Shown here in pieces: positions 31,069-44,474 of a stretch of 64,000 nucleotides of DNA. The position numbers were made by a program, and so were the translations under genes. Position 1 is the stretch's first letter. The number at the start of each line of letters is the position of its first letter. The notes under the pieces were generated by a model, which worked only from the letters and a program-made list of their open reading frames with translations, had not been told where the DNA came from and did not search any database. Where the stretch lies: positions 175,732-239,731 of the forward strand of contig WTXI01000049.1 in assembly GCA_022376515.1 (NCBI GenBank), given 5' to 3'. The DNA comes from Lactifluus volemus (taxonomy: Eukaryota; Basidiomycota; Agaricomycetes; Russulales; Russulaceae).

Positions 31069-34000
31069 ATGCCAGACAACAGCCTTAATGGATCACCGAT
31101 TTCTGCTCATCATACTACCTTCGACTCGCGTTCTATTCTCGCTCAATTCGACACTTCCTTTGATCAAACCCCAGCTCTCCTCACTCCTTCCGATTCCGCC
31201 CAAGACACAGAACAGGACGCCACCTCCCAGCCTGATGTTGTAGCGAGTCCTCAGCTTCCTGACAACGAGTTGGGCATTTACGACGGTCCGATATACACCG
31301 ACGACTACTTATCTCCTCTAGAAGCATTCAACGAAACTACCGAACCACTTGTCCCAGATGCCCCGGAGGAGCCCTTGGGCCACGAGCCGCCTGGACACAT
31401 CGCTCTCCCATACTTTCAAAGTGAGCATCCACTTTTCTTGACCTGTTTCCCTTCCGCATGGTTTCCTTTCTTCTGTCGTGATCACAATATGTCTCCCGTG
31501 GTATGATATCGCCTTCCCTTCAGGGCCGTATCAGGCGTCTCGACTGTTATCCCAATGATCCCTAGGACACGCCTACTACACTTCCATTCTCACAGTCTCA
31601 AGTCGGCATCCTCAGAGTCACATCGAGTGGCGGTTTTGGACTCGAACAATCATTTGCGTCTACCATACTCGCTTGTCCCCCCCCCCCCCCCCCTTATTAG
31701 GCCTTAGGGTCTGACCGCTTTCCTGTTTCTGATCGCTCTCTTCGGTGTTTTCTCATTCCTGAACACCTCTTTTACTAGGCAACCTACACGCTTCGAGGGC
31801 CTTTCGCGGACTGTACGGAATTACGTCCCAACCTCTATATCCATCACCGTCCCCTCCGCCTCACCATCAGCCCCGCGAGTTTCACTTCCTGTTTCGTTTG
31901 GTCGCTTCATGTCACCCAATCACACAGCGACTTCCTCAGTAATCGCTACAGGGTCTGACCGTCCTCGAAGCTGGGGCTCAGAGGCCGGCGAAAAGACCGT
32001 GGATGAGGTACTTACCCTTGATCAACACCAGTCCGGCCAAGCTGATGTTCAGCGCTCAAAACTTCCACGTTATCCGGGGAGTGATGACTCGGAACATATC
32101 GTTCTAGCGAGGTGGGATGTACTTCGGCCTGCGGGGGCTGGTTCAGACAAGTAATAATCTGTTCTTTTCGAATCCATTCTCATTCTCACAAACGTTCTGC
32201 AGACGGCTGTTGATTCTCGGTTATTTGTCTGGCTTGCAGATCTGGGATTGCTCAAATTTGGATTCTATTACTGAATTATTGAACGTATCCGGCCCAGGGT
32301 GGGGTCGTGTCTTGCATGCACAAGTTCTGCCGAATCCTTTGACATCTACGGACGACCAATTCCTCAGTTCGCGTCCACTTCTTGGCGTAATGTACGCACT
32401 GTGACTTCCTTTTGACTATTTCGTACTCACCAGTCTTTACAGTGCCAAACGTACGCACCAGGTGCCGGACTTACTTGTGTATTCCCTTTCAATTCACAAG
32501 GTTGTCAAGAAATTCTCCATTCCAGGTATCGCATCGTTTTCAGCAAATTCAAACTTCATAATCATCGTAAGCTGCATACACTCTTTGACTCTGTAACGTC
32601 CCAACTTTTGGTCACAGAGCACGTCAAGTCCAACTTCACTCCGTATCCTTTCATCTCGCACTTTTGCATCGCTATCTATCATCTCCTCGGGCCTATCTAC
32701 TTTCTCACCTTCTCAACCATTAACAACACTCACCACTTCTGATCCCATGTATTACCATCGACTGACGTAGACACAGATCACATCTCTGACGCCCCGCGTC
32801 CCATTTTTGCGCTATCCCAGCGCCTCCTCGCCTATGCTTGTGGGACCACCACTGTGGCTCCGGGTCAGCAGCAAGCACAAACACCCGTCGTGCAGAGGGT
32901 GTCGGTGCGCAAACCGACCTTGGCGGCATGGCATTGCGCGTCGGCGGGTCCGTGCTTAGCGGGATGCGCGCTCTAGGTGGTCGGGCGCGGGCTGCGATGA
33001 GCGCGCGAAGTTCGGAGACGCCATCTACTGCCTCGTCCAAACCACTCTCGCGTAGCGCCCCTGAGCAAGACACCATCCCAATTGAGACCAAATCTCACCC
33101 GACAAGACCGATTGGGCATCACGTGAGGATACTCGATTTGGCACCGCTCATGACACCAGCACCTCATGCACCTGAGCTCGTTCTCGAGTTCCTTGCGTCC
33201 AAACGTCAGCCTATCTCAGCGCTGCGATTCTCCGCTGACGGTGGCATGCTCGTGGTCGCCCCAGGCGACGGACAAACTATCAGGGTTTTTCAACTTCGGC
33301 CGGTACCCCATGCCTTGCGTTTTGTAACCGGTCAAGTTGAGCAGTTTGACGAAGCAGAGAGTTCGCCCGCAGTACCGGTAATTCCTTTCCTTTTGCCATC
33401 AGGGGTATCATGCTTACGCCCACGAAGGATAGCGCCCCTTGGCATATGTATGATCTCCGTCGAGGGAGGACATCCGCTGTTGTTGAGAATCTCGATTGGG
33501 CCTCCGATGGCCGTTGGATGGCCGTTGCTACGAAGAAGCGGACGGTACACATTTTCGCCACGAACCCTTACGGCGGACAGCCAGATGGGGAGAGCCATGT
33601 CAAGGGAAGGGTGTACAACTCGTCGAAGTTGGTAAGTCCTCCCTGCAGGCACAACGGAAGAAACAGAGCCCATCCGTCTTTGCAGTCGCTGTCCACGACT
33701 CTTTCCCCGCTCATCCGTTTGCGTGCTGGCCAGCCTCCAGCCAGTCGACTTTCCGCTCCGCTGGCTTTCATTTTCATTCACTCCAATACCCATTCATTTC
33801 CGAAGCGTTTACTTCCTCCAAACGTTGTTTCACCTCCATCCTCTACTCCGAGCTCTGCGCAATCATCGCCGTCGCGAGAGCCCTTATCGCCTCAACACCG
33901 ACGCAAACGAGTTGATTTCCAGGACGTCCTGTTGTTCGACCCCGCAGACGGCTCCCTCTCTCTACGGCGCTGTGCCATCAGTCTTCGTCCTGATGAGCAA

Positions 34001-35132
34001 AGCCTTTCCGTTCCAAGTTCGGTGCCTGGTCTAGGTGGTACTAGTATATCTCTACCCTCTCGTCCGTCGTTTGGTCGTGTCAGTGCGCCATTGCCGTCGC
34101 CTGCAAATGCCTCGAGCGCCATGTCCTCTGGCGCGGTCCAAGCAGATGATAAACCTGGAGAGATAGTAATCCGTGAGAGTGAGGTCGCGACGTGGAATCT
34201 TAGGAGAGGCCGAGGCTGGCCTGTGGTGAAGGGGTCCATGCAAGCGGAGGGGCATGTTAAGGAGAGGCTGAGTTCAACCTCTGCACACAAGTAAGTTCCA
34301 CCAAGTCTGGAGAAGTGATTTTTGCTTTATACGTCATTACAGTTGGCTATCGTTCGCGGAGCTTCGAACCAGCTCACAGTCCCCACTGGTCCTTCCGCGA
34401 TCGCTTTACCTGTCTCATCAATTCTCTTTCCACGCGCTTAATGGCGATTACCACGGGCGACTCCGTCGATTCCAACTCGATACACTCGGACCAAAGATCG
34501 AGGTGAGAAAGGAGGTCGAAATCAGCGCGTATGCGGCTGGTGCGGGTGAAGCATTTATACATGGATCGCATGACACTGGGCGCGTTTCATCATCTTTCGA
34601 TGAGCCGCTGTCATCTGCTATGGCCACTGGGCTCGAATATCCATCATCTCCCCCGGTTATTCCCATGTTTCCCAATGGGACGCCGGCCTCGTTCAAGAAC
34701 ACGGTTCCGATCCAACGTGTTGCTGCTGGTCTCAGCGATGGCATGAGCGAGGGCTTCGCGCGCGTCCGCCGCGAGATTGGCAAAGTTCGTAGTCCTCGGC
34801 TTCTTGCCCATCATGACGTGGATGTTGGAGTGCCGTTGGAATTTGAAGAGGAGGACGAAGACTTTGTTTTATCCTCCGGCGGTGATGGTGATGGCGGCAC
34901 GTCACCTTCACGCGACGACGGCGGGTCTGTCTCTGCGTCGACACCATCGTCTGACCCTCTCTATGCCGGCGAACGTAAGGACACCGACAGCACCACCTGG
35001 CCGGGATGGGGTTCTGGTGACCCGAAAGAGGAAGTTGTGGGCGACGAGCAGTTTCAAGAGATATCTGTCGTGGGTTTTTTGGATGAAGAGCAAGCGTTAA
35101 ATAAACGCAGGAGTAGGTCGCTTGTGCGTTGA
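31069..35132 (+). CDS. BCAS3-like WD40 protein
   Basis: A long multi-exon gene encodes a Ser/Pro-rich N-terminus (MPDNSLNGSPIS...), then a WD40-type propeller. Propeller blades read LLILGYLSGLQIWDCSN, ALRFSADGGMLVVAPGDG and LDWASDGRWMAVATKKRT. A Ser-rich region and a C-terminal acidic tail ending at 35132 follow. The order and blade sequences match the BCAS3/autophagy-linked WD family, whose animal member binds phosphoinositides at forming autophagosomes. The fungal role is not established. One intron contains a run of 16 C at about 31678-31693, a likely assembly trouble spot. The AAG-to-CGG junction near 32150/32210 closes in frame. Exact exon count is uncertain, about eight. Confidence 0.8.
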
Positions 35133-35310
35133 TTGGTCTGGCTGCTACGCAGGGCGGGCTACTACGCGAGAGACGATCTATACTCTCATGTACTGTATTG
35201 TATGATATTTTAGGGACGATTTACAGTTGGAATGTCCATAGGGCGGTTATTATGTCACCGTGACGGTCACCTCGATGGACCACGGCTTTGCATTCGTCTT
35301 CAAAGTGCAC

Positions 35311-38277
35311 ATGATTTATGCACGACAAAATTTGTTGTTCTCGAGTCTCTGTCTGTTTATCCTCTTGTTTCGAGCTGCGTATTCACCGCCCGTCGGTTTC
35401 AATGATCCAAAAAGCTGGGCCGTTGACCTTGTCAACCCGTGCGTATCCTCTTCGTCCTACACCAATAGCACCTCGTAATGCACCCTCCAACGTAGACTCA
35501 TTGGTAATGGCGGAGATTCGCCCAACGGCTCTGGCGGAATGGTTCCGTCTACCGCTCCACCTTTTGCCATGACACGATGGGTCGCTCAGACGCGTGAGAA
35601 CTATGTATCGGTCACTCCATATAATTACACAGACACTACGATACATGGCTTCCAAGGAACTCATCAACCTGCCATATGGATGGGTGAGAGTGGGCAAGTA
35701 GTTGTTGTCCCCGGCGCAGGCACGATTCAGAGTTTGTTTAAACGACGAGGAATGCGATTCAGCCACGGTGAAGAAGTTACGACACCGAGTTACTACCGTG
35801 TTCACCTCAATGCAATCGAGGGGGGATCCATCCTTGCCGAGCAGAGCGCTAGTACGTGACAATTTGGCTTGGCTTTCGCTGAACGGTCCCAATATCCCAA
35901 CGTAGCCTCACGCGTCGGTTACCTCCGTTTCACCTTTTCGGATACGCAGACACCTTATGTATTCCTCGAGGCTACGCGCGCGTCTGTTATAGGCTCTTCG
36001 AACCCTCATAACGTCACCTATCCTTCCGGTTCCATCGCGATAGACCCAGCTGCGTGTGAGATAAGCGGGTCGAACGCTGAGCGTCAGGATTTCATCATTG
36101 GTCCCAACCCCGCCGAACCTTTAGTGGATATTTTGTCGCGCGTTTTGACGCCCCGTTTGTCTCGTTCGGGACGACGCGGAATGGAACGGTTCGAGCGGGA
36201 GAAAGGGCAGCGCGTGATCATGGAGACGGAGAAGGGTTGCTCGGCGGATACGTCATATTTCGACCTGAGACGCGAACCGTGAATGTGCGGATCGGCGTAT
36301 CATTCATCTCGGTTGAGCAGGCACGACGGAACCTGGATAGCGAAATACCTGATGGTACTAGACTCGAGCAGACCGCTAAAAAGACGCGCACAGAGTGGGC
36401 CGAGAAACTTGATCGCGTTAGGGTCGACGGCGGCTCTCAGGAGCAACTCGAGACCTTTTACACCGCGATTTTCCATACCTTGCAGGCATTTGCACCTCTC
36501 TGTTCTTTTACACGAGTTGTTTTTCACTGACACCGTTGGTTTTTCAGTATCCATATGAACAAGACGAAGATGGATTGTATTTCTCTGGCTACGATAACAA
36601 GGTTCATAAAGGCAGCTCATATACTGGTTACTCAGTTTGGGTGGGGGATCCTTCTTTGGCTTGTCGTCATAACCTCACGTTCATGTTGCGTACGCGCAGG
36701 ATACCTTCCGCGCCGTCTGGGGTTGGCAGATATTTTTCGCTCCAGAGCGTATACCCGCCATGGTGCAAAGTATGTTGCAAGATTACAAGGAGGTGCTCTT
36801 TGGCTTATTCTTGTTTAATGGATTGAACTCTAAAACATGAATTTTCAGGGAGGGTGGTTGCCTATGTGGAAGAATGTCGTTGGTTCGTAACATCCGCGAT
36901 CACTTGAGGTCTCCGCTGGACACTGGTACACAGAGACAAACATTATGGTTGGCACACACGCCGACTCCTTGATCGCGGAAGCCGCGCTGAAAGGCATTGT
37001 CGGATTTGACGTGGACTTGGCCTACGAAGCTGTGCTTAAAGATGGGACTGTTCCACCTGCCAATGATAACACGACAGAGTAGGTTACACTTTTGTTTCTT
37101 ACCTTGATTCAAAGCTGACATGATCTCATTCAGATACTCGGACAGGCAAGAAAATGTGGGTTACGAAGTCCGTGCAGGTCTGGCATCTATGCAACTAATG
37201 GATGGGTCGCGGATGATGTCCATTCCGAATCCGCTTCACGAACGCTTGATTATGCTTGTTTGTCTGTCTCCGTTCGCCTTGCGCTCATGCTCACGAATCC
37301 ATATCCCATTAGACGACGATTATGCTATCTCCGTCTTGGCTCATCTACTGGGAAAGATAGAAGACTCCGATTTCTTTCGGAATCGCTCTATGCATGCTCA
37401 CACTGCTCTTTTCAACAATGCCACCGGTTTTATGGAAGCACGCAATGCGAGCGGTGCCTGGGCCGGTGCTGACCACGGGTGGACGGAAGGTGACAAGTGG
37501 GCCTACTCATTTGATGTTGCACATGCAATCGATGAACTTATTGCACTACGTGGGGGAAAAGCCAAATTCGTGCACAGTCTGGATGAACACTTTAACGGTG
37601 GTGAGTTGCTTCTGTTGCAGGTCGAAACCCCGTCTAATCACTTGATAGGGCATAATGACCACACAAATGAGGTGAACACGAATCTGATGAACTACCTTGT
37701 TGATGCGTTAAGCTACTTTCGGTGATAGCCCTCACATCATATTCCATACCTCTATGCGCTGGCTGGTGCAGCTTCAAGAGGCCAGATGCATATTCGAGAA
37801 ATTGCAAAGATGAACTATAACAATAGCGTGAATGGGCTTTCAGGGGTACGTCTCACAGCAATACGCTATGGCGCGGGACATGTGATAATCACTGACTGGA
37901 TATAGAATGAAGATTGTGGCCAGATGAGCGCATGGTATATCTACAGTGCACTTGGCTTTTACCCTGTCAACCCTGTGGCTGGGGTATATGTTGTTGGAAG
38001 GTATATTTTATGTCGCTTAGGCGAGCCATGGACTAATATCAACTATACATTCATAGCCCTTCTTTGATCGCATCACTATTAACTTACCTGCTGCCAATCG
38101 GCCACTACACGTCATTGCCCCAGGTGCTAACATTAAACCATATGTCAAGTCAATGAGGATTGATGGTAAAGAGGTGTACGAGCCTATTATTAGACATTCT
38201 CAGATTGTAAATGGCGCTACAATGAGTTTGAGATGAGCGAGACGCCACAGCCTTGGGCATCATCGATTATATTTTGA
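35311..38277 (+). CDS. GH92 alpha-1,2-mannosidase, secreted
   Basis: The start MIYARQNLLFSSLCLFILLF gives a signal peptide; an in-frame Met at 35275 is the alternative. GH92 hallmarks follow in order: NPLIGNGGDSPNGSGG, PYNYTDTTIHGFQGTH, YFVARFDAPFVSFG, YSGYDNKVHKGSSY-like block, WVADDVHSESASRTLDYA, GHNDHTNEPSHHIPYLY and EDCGQMSAWYIYSALG. These enzymes are calcium-dependent exo-mannosidases trimming alpha-mannans. Conserved frames break by one missing base at about 36119, 37187, 38051 and 38230. Each is repaired by a single base, with the protein match continuing. One intron at about 36483 appears to start GC rather than GT. Four breaks could also mean a pseudogene, but the domain is otherwise complete. 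Confidence 0.85.
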
Positions 38278-38754
38278 TTCTTACGCTTTTTAAAAATCTT
38301 GCCTTATTTGTGCTACAAAAGTCCTAGGAGTAATTCACCGAGGACAGACGTGAAGAATTGGCAAGTTGCACAAATCGTGGCATCCCACTTTTCTCGTTTC
38401 AAGTCGATTTGTTCGTCTCGAAAGTCTTTGAGCTCCGAGACTCGTTATTGCCTCAGTTTTTGTCTCTCTAGCCACCCTTGATCGTGTGGCCTTGTGCTCT
38501 CCCCCTGCGAGGCCTCGTCAGAGTGTCAAGCCTCCAAACCTCTCTTGTCTTCAAGTTCATCTACTTGTGGTCTTAGGTTCGAGAATAATGACCATTATAC
38601 AGAACGCGTTATCTATTGTTCACATTACAGTTCGATAACCGTTTGGCTTACAAGGCGAGATTTAGAACTTAAAAAGCATGGACAAACCAGTCAGACCCTT
38701 TCCACCCGCCTCACATTACTTCGAAAGACAACTTGCTGCGCCAAGTGCCCTCTA
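38278..38754. other. Intergenic stretch between converging genes
   Basis: About 480 bases lie between the ends of the GH92 gene (plus) and the aldo-keto reductase gene (minus). No gene or repeat is seen; it is likely two 3' UTRs. Confidence 0.55.
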
Positions 38755-40049
38755 TCAATCTGTGAAGCCGAGATTCCCCCAACCCGTCCAGGTAGGAGGA
38801 CATGCACGGAAGTGAGCCGTCTCGTTGATCGTCTTTAGCTCAGCCAGTTCTTCTTCTGTCAAGTCGACGACTTTGAGGTTGTCTGACAGTATGGTCGCGT
38901 GAGTCCCAAAAGCTGTCGAACCACTAGTAACAACAGCAAACTCACCTATGATGCGTTCTCTCGTTACGGACTTGGGTACCACTTGCGAACAGATCCGTGG
39001 ATTAGTAAGCTCACGCGTTGACTTGACAACTTGCCTCACCGTTCACATTGGGCGTGTTGGCCTGGAACGAAATGAGTACGTTAGCCGGGGTGATGTCGTA
39101 CTTTTTTGCGAGACGGAGGACAACGTCATTCGTCAAGAGGGGCGAATTATCTGAGCCGAGTGGAGAGTATGCCGTAACAACGATGCCAGCCTTTGCGCAC
39201 GCGGCGAGAGTATCATCTCCAGGACACGACCTAACAAAATGGAGGATATGACACCTAATCGATAGAATTGTGTCGAAGAACGGAGCTTACGGATGACGCT
39301 CGATCTGGTTCACAGCGGGAACCACAGTTGCGACCTTGAGTAGGTCTTCGAGGTAAGCCGCCGAGACGTTTGAGATACCTACCAACGAACGGGAGATGAG
39401 CCAAGATAACTAGGCGCTATTGATTACTAATAAGGTGCACACCGATTGCCTTGACTTTCGTAGGGTGCGCACGATATACCCTCTCCATCTCCTTCCAGGT
39501 ATCGATCCAATTCAGAGACTTGTCAGCCTTCCAGTCCTTGGTCATGGGGGCAGGCCAGTGCAAGAGATCTACGCAAGTTAAAAACAGCACTCCCCGTCTC
39601 ATAGGGAAGACCACGAACAGAGATCGACGTAATCAGTATTCAGCAACTCGAGCGATTTATTTAGGGCTCCAAGGACGTCCCTATGGTCGATGTTATTGAG
39701 CTTGGTAGTCAGAAATATCTCGGAACGTGGGACGCCAGAAGCCTTGATGCCTTCTCCGACTTGCTTCTCGTTATCTGGCCAAAGCGATAGAATACAAGGA
39801 TACACATAGATCAGCTGTGATACCAACCATACCCAGCGGCCGTGTCGATGTGCTTGTAGCCATTCCTGAGGGCAATTTCGACGGCGTGCTCAACCTGCCC
39901 GGGCTGCGACTTCCACGTCCCTAAGTGGTTCAAGCGTAGGAGAGTCATCAGCTTGTGCCCCACTCGGAGTTACATGTTATTATAATACCAAGACCAATGA
40001 GAGGCATGATAGCCCCAGTGTTCAATTTTGTGTCTTGCTGAATTGGCAT
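38755..40049 (-). CDS. Aldo-keto reductase
   Basis: The gene begins [21 protein letters not shown] at 40049; a short intron (GT at about 39990, AG at about 39924) leads to [20 protein letters not shown]. The catalytic tetrad of the family is visible: Asp in [10 protein letters not shown] with its Tyr, Lys in FLTTKLNN and His in LLHWPAP. NADPH-binding motifs follow: [38 protein letters not shown] and [12 protein letters not shown]. It ends GWGNLGFTD. It reduces carbonyls with NADPH in the cytosol; the physiological substrate is not predictable. Around six exons. No frameshift was needed in the parts I checked. Confidence 0.9.
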
Positions 40050-40812
40050 TTTTCTTTCCCGACTCTATATGTTAAAGACTTCAATTGTAGTAAGAAGTAA
40101 AATCGCAGGAGATCAGATGACTTTAAGGTGCGGTGGGACGGAACAAGGTCGATATTGCTGATTTATATCAGATGCCATCACTGACATACATTGGTGGGCA
40201 TAGTGATACCTAAATGTAGAATGGGAGACGAGTTTGTAAATGTGGTTACGTACACAAAGGCGCGTATCGTAGCGCTCCTTCTTCTGTACATTCATTGACT
40301 GCACTGTTTCCCATCTCCCAACCCGAGAACGTGGTCCTCTTCTGACCAACGTTCTGTGCACGGTGATGTTCCGCACTGGCAGACCACAGAGAGTAGAAAT
40401 GCGAATGACTTATCGGCTCTTGAACGCTATTTGTGGTTCGCTATTGACAAATCGCATGAGGCCGATCAATCAATATTTAATGTTCAGCGCTCAGCGCTTA
40501 TGGAACTTGGGCATTTCTCAAAGATTCAACATAGCACCTACCGCATCTATTGTCTGTTTGAACATACTCACGCCCCCGCCGCTACACACGCACATCGATG
40601 GCTATTACCGCCTATTGGGCCAGCCTGTAGGGCTGGAGCCCGCCTTGCTGGTCGTCGTCATCCACGCACTCATGTGGCCGGCTTCCGAGTCCCTTGACCG
40701 TGGCATCTCCGTAGGCTCACGGTCCATTCCTAGCTCAGTCTCCGAGTTACTAGTCGCATTCATGCTACCGAACTCGTAAGAGCCCTCTTCAAAGGTGCTC
40801 AAAGCCACCAAC
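40050..40812. other. Flank of the Plavaka insertion, no supported gene
   Basis: An open frame of about 138 codons (40363-40779) ends just before the transposon. It looks faintly protein-like (LLVVVIHALMWPASES) but has no recognisable domain and does not resume after 48829. It could be a truncated gene end or chance. Confidence 0.4.
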
Positions 40813-40839
40813 AACATCAGCAAAATAAAAAGTTACTAG

Positions 40840-41190
40840 AGTGACCTAGAGAAGCCCTTCTAGTCACTCTAGTGCTCTAGTTTTCGTACTAGACCTAGAA
40901 AACTTGTCATGCTCTAGTTAGCAAAACTAGACCTAGGTGACACCAGTTTCTTGTCTAGGTCTAGTTTCTCATCTAGATCTAGTTTCTCGTCTAGACCTAG
41001 TTTCTCATCTAGTTCTAGTTTCTTGACCATTTCTAGTTTCTCTCGACTATTTCTAGTTTCTCGACCATTTCTAGTTTCTCTCGACCATTTCTAGTTTCTC
41101 GCCTATTTCTAGTTTCTCGGTTATTTCTAGTTTCTCGACAGTTTCTAGTTTCGCGATGTTTTCTAGTTTCTCAGCCACTGTCTTACTTTC
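40840..41190. repeat. Left subterminal CTAGT/CTAGTTTCTC array
   Basis: Units of about 16-20 bases built on TTCTAGTTTCTC repeat more than ten times from about 40925 to 41180. They are preceded by looser CTAGAG/CTCTAG words. The right subterminal region shares the CTAG core. It is a likely transposase-binding zone. Confidence 0.85.
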
Positions 41191-41405
41191 TCGCTTAGAT
41201 CATATACGTGACAATAGATTGTCTTATTCGAGAACTGTACCTAGATCCTAATCTAGATTCTAATTGTAGCGCTAATAGACGAGTAAATCAAATTGTTCTA
41301 CTAGTATGGTCCATTCCAAATTTCCGAGCCATTGCCTGACGCTGTTGAAGCGGCTCAGGCTGTACGCGAGGGGAATCTGATTAAACAGAGTGTTTGAGTA
41401 CAGGA

Positions 41406-43971
41406 TCACATAAGAAAAGAAAAGACATACCAATCCAGTTCGATGCAAGAGCGAGGATCAGCCACGCGTTTGCTACTATTGCCTTTGTCGAAAGCCTCCT
41501 TTACTCTCAGCTCAACAGCCGGGATGAACGCATACGTGTAGTGAGTAACTTTCTCCCACTGAGATCTGTTGAGCCTTTCGGTGCTCTCGACCCACTTGCG
41601 AGTCTTCGCGCCCCACGGATTGTCGGTGAAGCCAGACACGGGATGACTTGTACCCTTTCCATTGCTTCCTTGGCTTGTCAGGGGGTCACTCGGTGACGTT
41701 AGCGAATTGGTGTCATCCTCATCAGTCATGAATGCGGAGAGACCACGCTCGACCTGCAACTTTGGATAAGTACTAGTGAAATAAATAAATAAATGTTGTT
41801 ACCGCTGCAGTTGCAAGTGCAAGTGCTCCGAAATGCATAGGGGGATCTTCTAGTTCCTGTAACTTCAGTTGTAACTTACGGATGTGTGTGGCATAAACCT
41901 TGACAATCAGATCGGAGCAAAATGCGCCGCGTGCACTCTGCGGACGATGTCAGATACTACTGTACCACACGTTTTTGAGACTTACCTTTGCATCTGGGTC
42001 TCTATAAACGAATCTGAGTTTATCCAATGCTATATCAACATACTCCGCGCAAGCCTCTGCATCCCCGAACGTGACCGGGTCCTCGAGCCACATATCCGCG
42101 ACGGCGCGGTACCCACTTTTCCCCATGTCGCTGCGCCAATTGTTAAGTGTGTTCTCAACCTGGAAGCAGTTAGTCCCACGCCCCCACTGTCTAATTGGAT
42201 CGTAGAACGTACCACAGCCATGACAATACCTAGTTTCGTATCGTCGAGGGCCACATCTGGGAATGTGGAGAACCAGATGTCCTCCGCTGGTTCTTGGATC
42301 ATGCTATTTGTGCCGAATGGATCGATTTGCCTGCCAGCCCAGCTCAACAGAGCAGGGACGAATGTCTTACGCCACTTCTCCATGTTTTTGTTGGACTCGG
42401 CTGGAGGGAAAGGTAGGTCAGACATCGTGGGCCTAGTCCTTCTCGGACACTTTGATCCTTCAAGCTTGCCATCGCTCTCCATGGCACTTGTATCTCTAGC
42501 GAGTACAATCCCCATCTATTTCAGTGATGATCAACCCAAATCTACGCGTTTTAATCTGGACATTACCTGTGCTGTGGCGCGTGCTCCAACGGTGCCGCTG
42601 AGCGCAGCACCACTCTGAGCTGCTCTAGAAGTTTGATCCAGTCGAGATCTGCGATGCTTGAGTACATCTTCATACTCTTCATTGTGAAAATCGCTTGTGA
42701 CTGCGGTAGAACCCGAGATATCCAGCTCAAGATCTAGGGTTGCAGCTCGGCTATCACGACGTTCGGGTGTGTCAGTGGGTCGCATCCAAGTCTGACTCAG
42801 CTGGGGTGCTAAATGGTACGATAAGCCATTAACTTGGAGAGAGCCCAGAGCGAAAATTACCTGAGTTTATCTTTACCCTCTTTCTCCAATCAAATAGCAA
42901 GCCGCTTGGTTCTGCTACTACCTTTGCGCGCTTGAATTGATCACTGGCACTAGTAATCTGGTGGTGAGCCTCACACCGGTCTAGGTAATGTCTATGACTT
43001 ACGTGCCAGCGGACTGTGGCTTGAGTTTTCGTTTGACAGGATTCCGTGGCTGAGTTGGCGGTGGAGGTGAGGGCGTTCGAGTCACAGGCAATGAACTTGG
43101 CTCATCCCTCCCCCTCCAAATTGCCGTCAGCTGGGCCTTGGGTTCGAGCTCAGGGACAGAGGCGTTCAAGTTATCACTTACTCAGATATGCGTCTGTATA
43201 TGGCGCGCGGCTTTGGCCGAGGTGACGGGCGGGCGTTAACTGTTTCGGATCAGAGGTTTGCCTAAACCGTGATGGTCCAATCAGTGAAGTGACCTAAAAG
43301 TACACGAGGGGGACACGAGGGGAACAAACCTTATCTTTGTTTTTGTTCCCATCATTGACGTCTCCCCTATCCTCTTCATCACCTCCATCGTCCTCGTATA
43401 CTCCCATGTCATCGCCATTGCCTTGGCTGGCCGTGGAGTTTTTACCCTCGCTGCTCGACACATCGATTATTGATTCCTCGGCATCTATAAAAGTTGCTGG
43501 TGACACAGTTGATATCTCGTCACCATATACCTCAAAACCCGCATTTTTTCTAGAGTCAAGGCTGCTGCTTATACTGTTCCCAATGTCAGTGAAATCAGCT
43601 ACATTTAAGGTGAGTCGTGTTACATACTCATATTGTTCATCGATAGGCTCGACCTCATTTAGCTGAGCCGCATAGGCGACTTCCGATGTGAATTTCTGTG
43701 CTGTTTGTCCGTGACTCGGACGCAAGTCCGGCCTATCTGAGTGCTTTTGTTTTGCCCTGGAGTCTCGTTCGACGATGTCTTCGAGTTCCGCAACGCGCCT
43801 GACGTTGGCATGCTGAGTGGCAGCTGCACTCTCAGCAGCAGCAGCCGCCTCTGCCTTTTCCAACATCTTCTCTTCCGCAACCTGCTGAGGGGTACGACGT
43901 TTTTTCTGGAGCTCAAGAACAACATGTCCGGGGTGCGTGTGTGCATTTTTCCTCCGTGTCATGATTGGCAT
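41406..43971 (-). CDS. Plavaka-associated accessory protein
   Basis: The gene reads leftward from MPIMTRRKNAHTHPGHVVLE, where an N-terminal HPGHVVLE patch is followed by a charged coiled coil (VAEEKMLEKAEAAAAAE). An acidic linker follows, then a Pro/Lys-rich nuclear-type patch (RNPVKRKLKPQ). The conserved core is LPFPPAESNKNMEKWRKTFV with SWAGRQIDPFGTN and ALDDTKLGIVMAV, then ALATAAVERGLSAF, ending near 41406. Several short introns. This protein accompanies the transposase in Plavaka/KDZ-type elements of Agaricomycetes. Its biochemical role is not known; a partner in binding or recombination is inference. It is transcribed away from the transposase across a shared 1.3 kb region. Confidence 0.8.
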
Positions 43972-44170
43972 GATTTCCGAGAGAGTAGGAGTGTGGTGAG
44001 CGTTTGTCAGGTGGGTATTCTGTAAACGCTGAAGTTCGAACTATTTAGGGATACTATTGCACAGTCTTCTCCAAGGTCGCCGCTACTTGCACTAGTCCCA
44101 ACGGCATTTACTGCCATTGAATACTGGTGAGTTACCCGAGTCCAAGTCATGCTTGCATGTCGGACTCATC

Positions 44171-44254
44171 ACTTTCCTCCGTGACATTCCCTGCAGCCCG
44201 AGCCTCTTTCACTTTCCTTTCTGAAATTCCCTGCAGCCTGAGCCTCTTTTTTTC
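44171..44254. repeat. 40-bp direct repeat, two copies
   Basis: TTCCCTGCAGCCYGAGCCTC recurs 40 bases apart (44188 and 44228), with flanking ACTTTCCT words conserved. It lies upstream of the accessory gene start. Confidence 0.8.
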
Positions 44255-44474
44255 CATCTCATTGCCTATGTCCAAGTCGCTCTTGTTCCCGTCTTGTGTA
44301 CTTACAGACACATCCACCCCGTATGCCGGTTCTTTGATCACCGTTTACTAGCACCCATCTTGATCGGTGGACGTATATCCCAGGCCATAACTGTGTCCCT
44401 TGTTGCGCCCCAGCTATCTGGCGTGTACCTTTCTCTGGCTCGTATTTCATTCAGTTTGCTCCTTCTTGGCTGTC

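Noticed and set aside
14974..40049. Secondary-metabolite or mannitol-use gene cluster
   Set aside because: Neighbours are unrelated housekeeping or accessory genes, with no backbone synthase or shared pathway.
40363..40779. Gene interrupted by the Plavaka insertion
   Set aside because: The frame has no recognised domain and no continuation after 48829.
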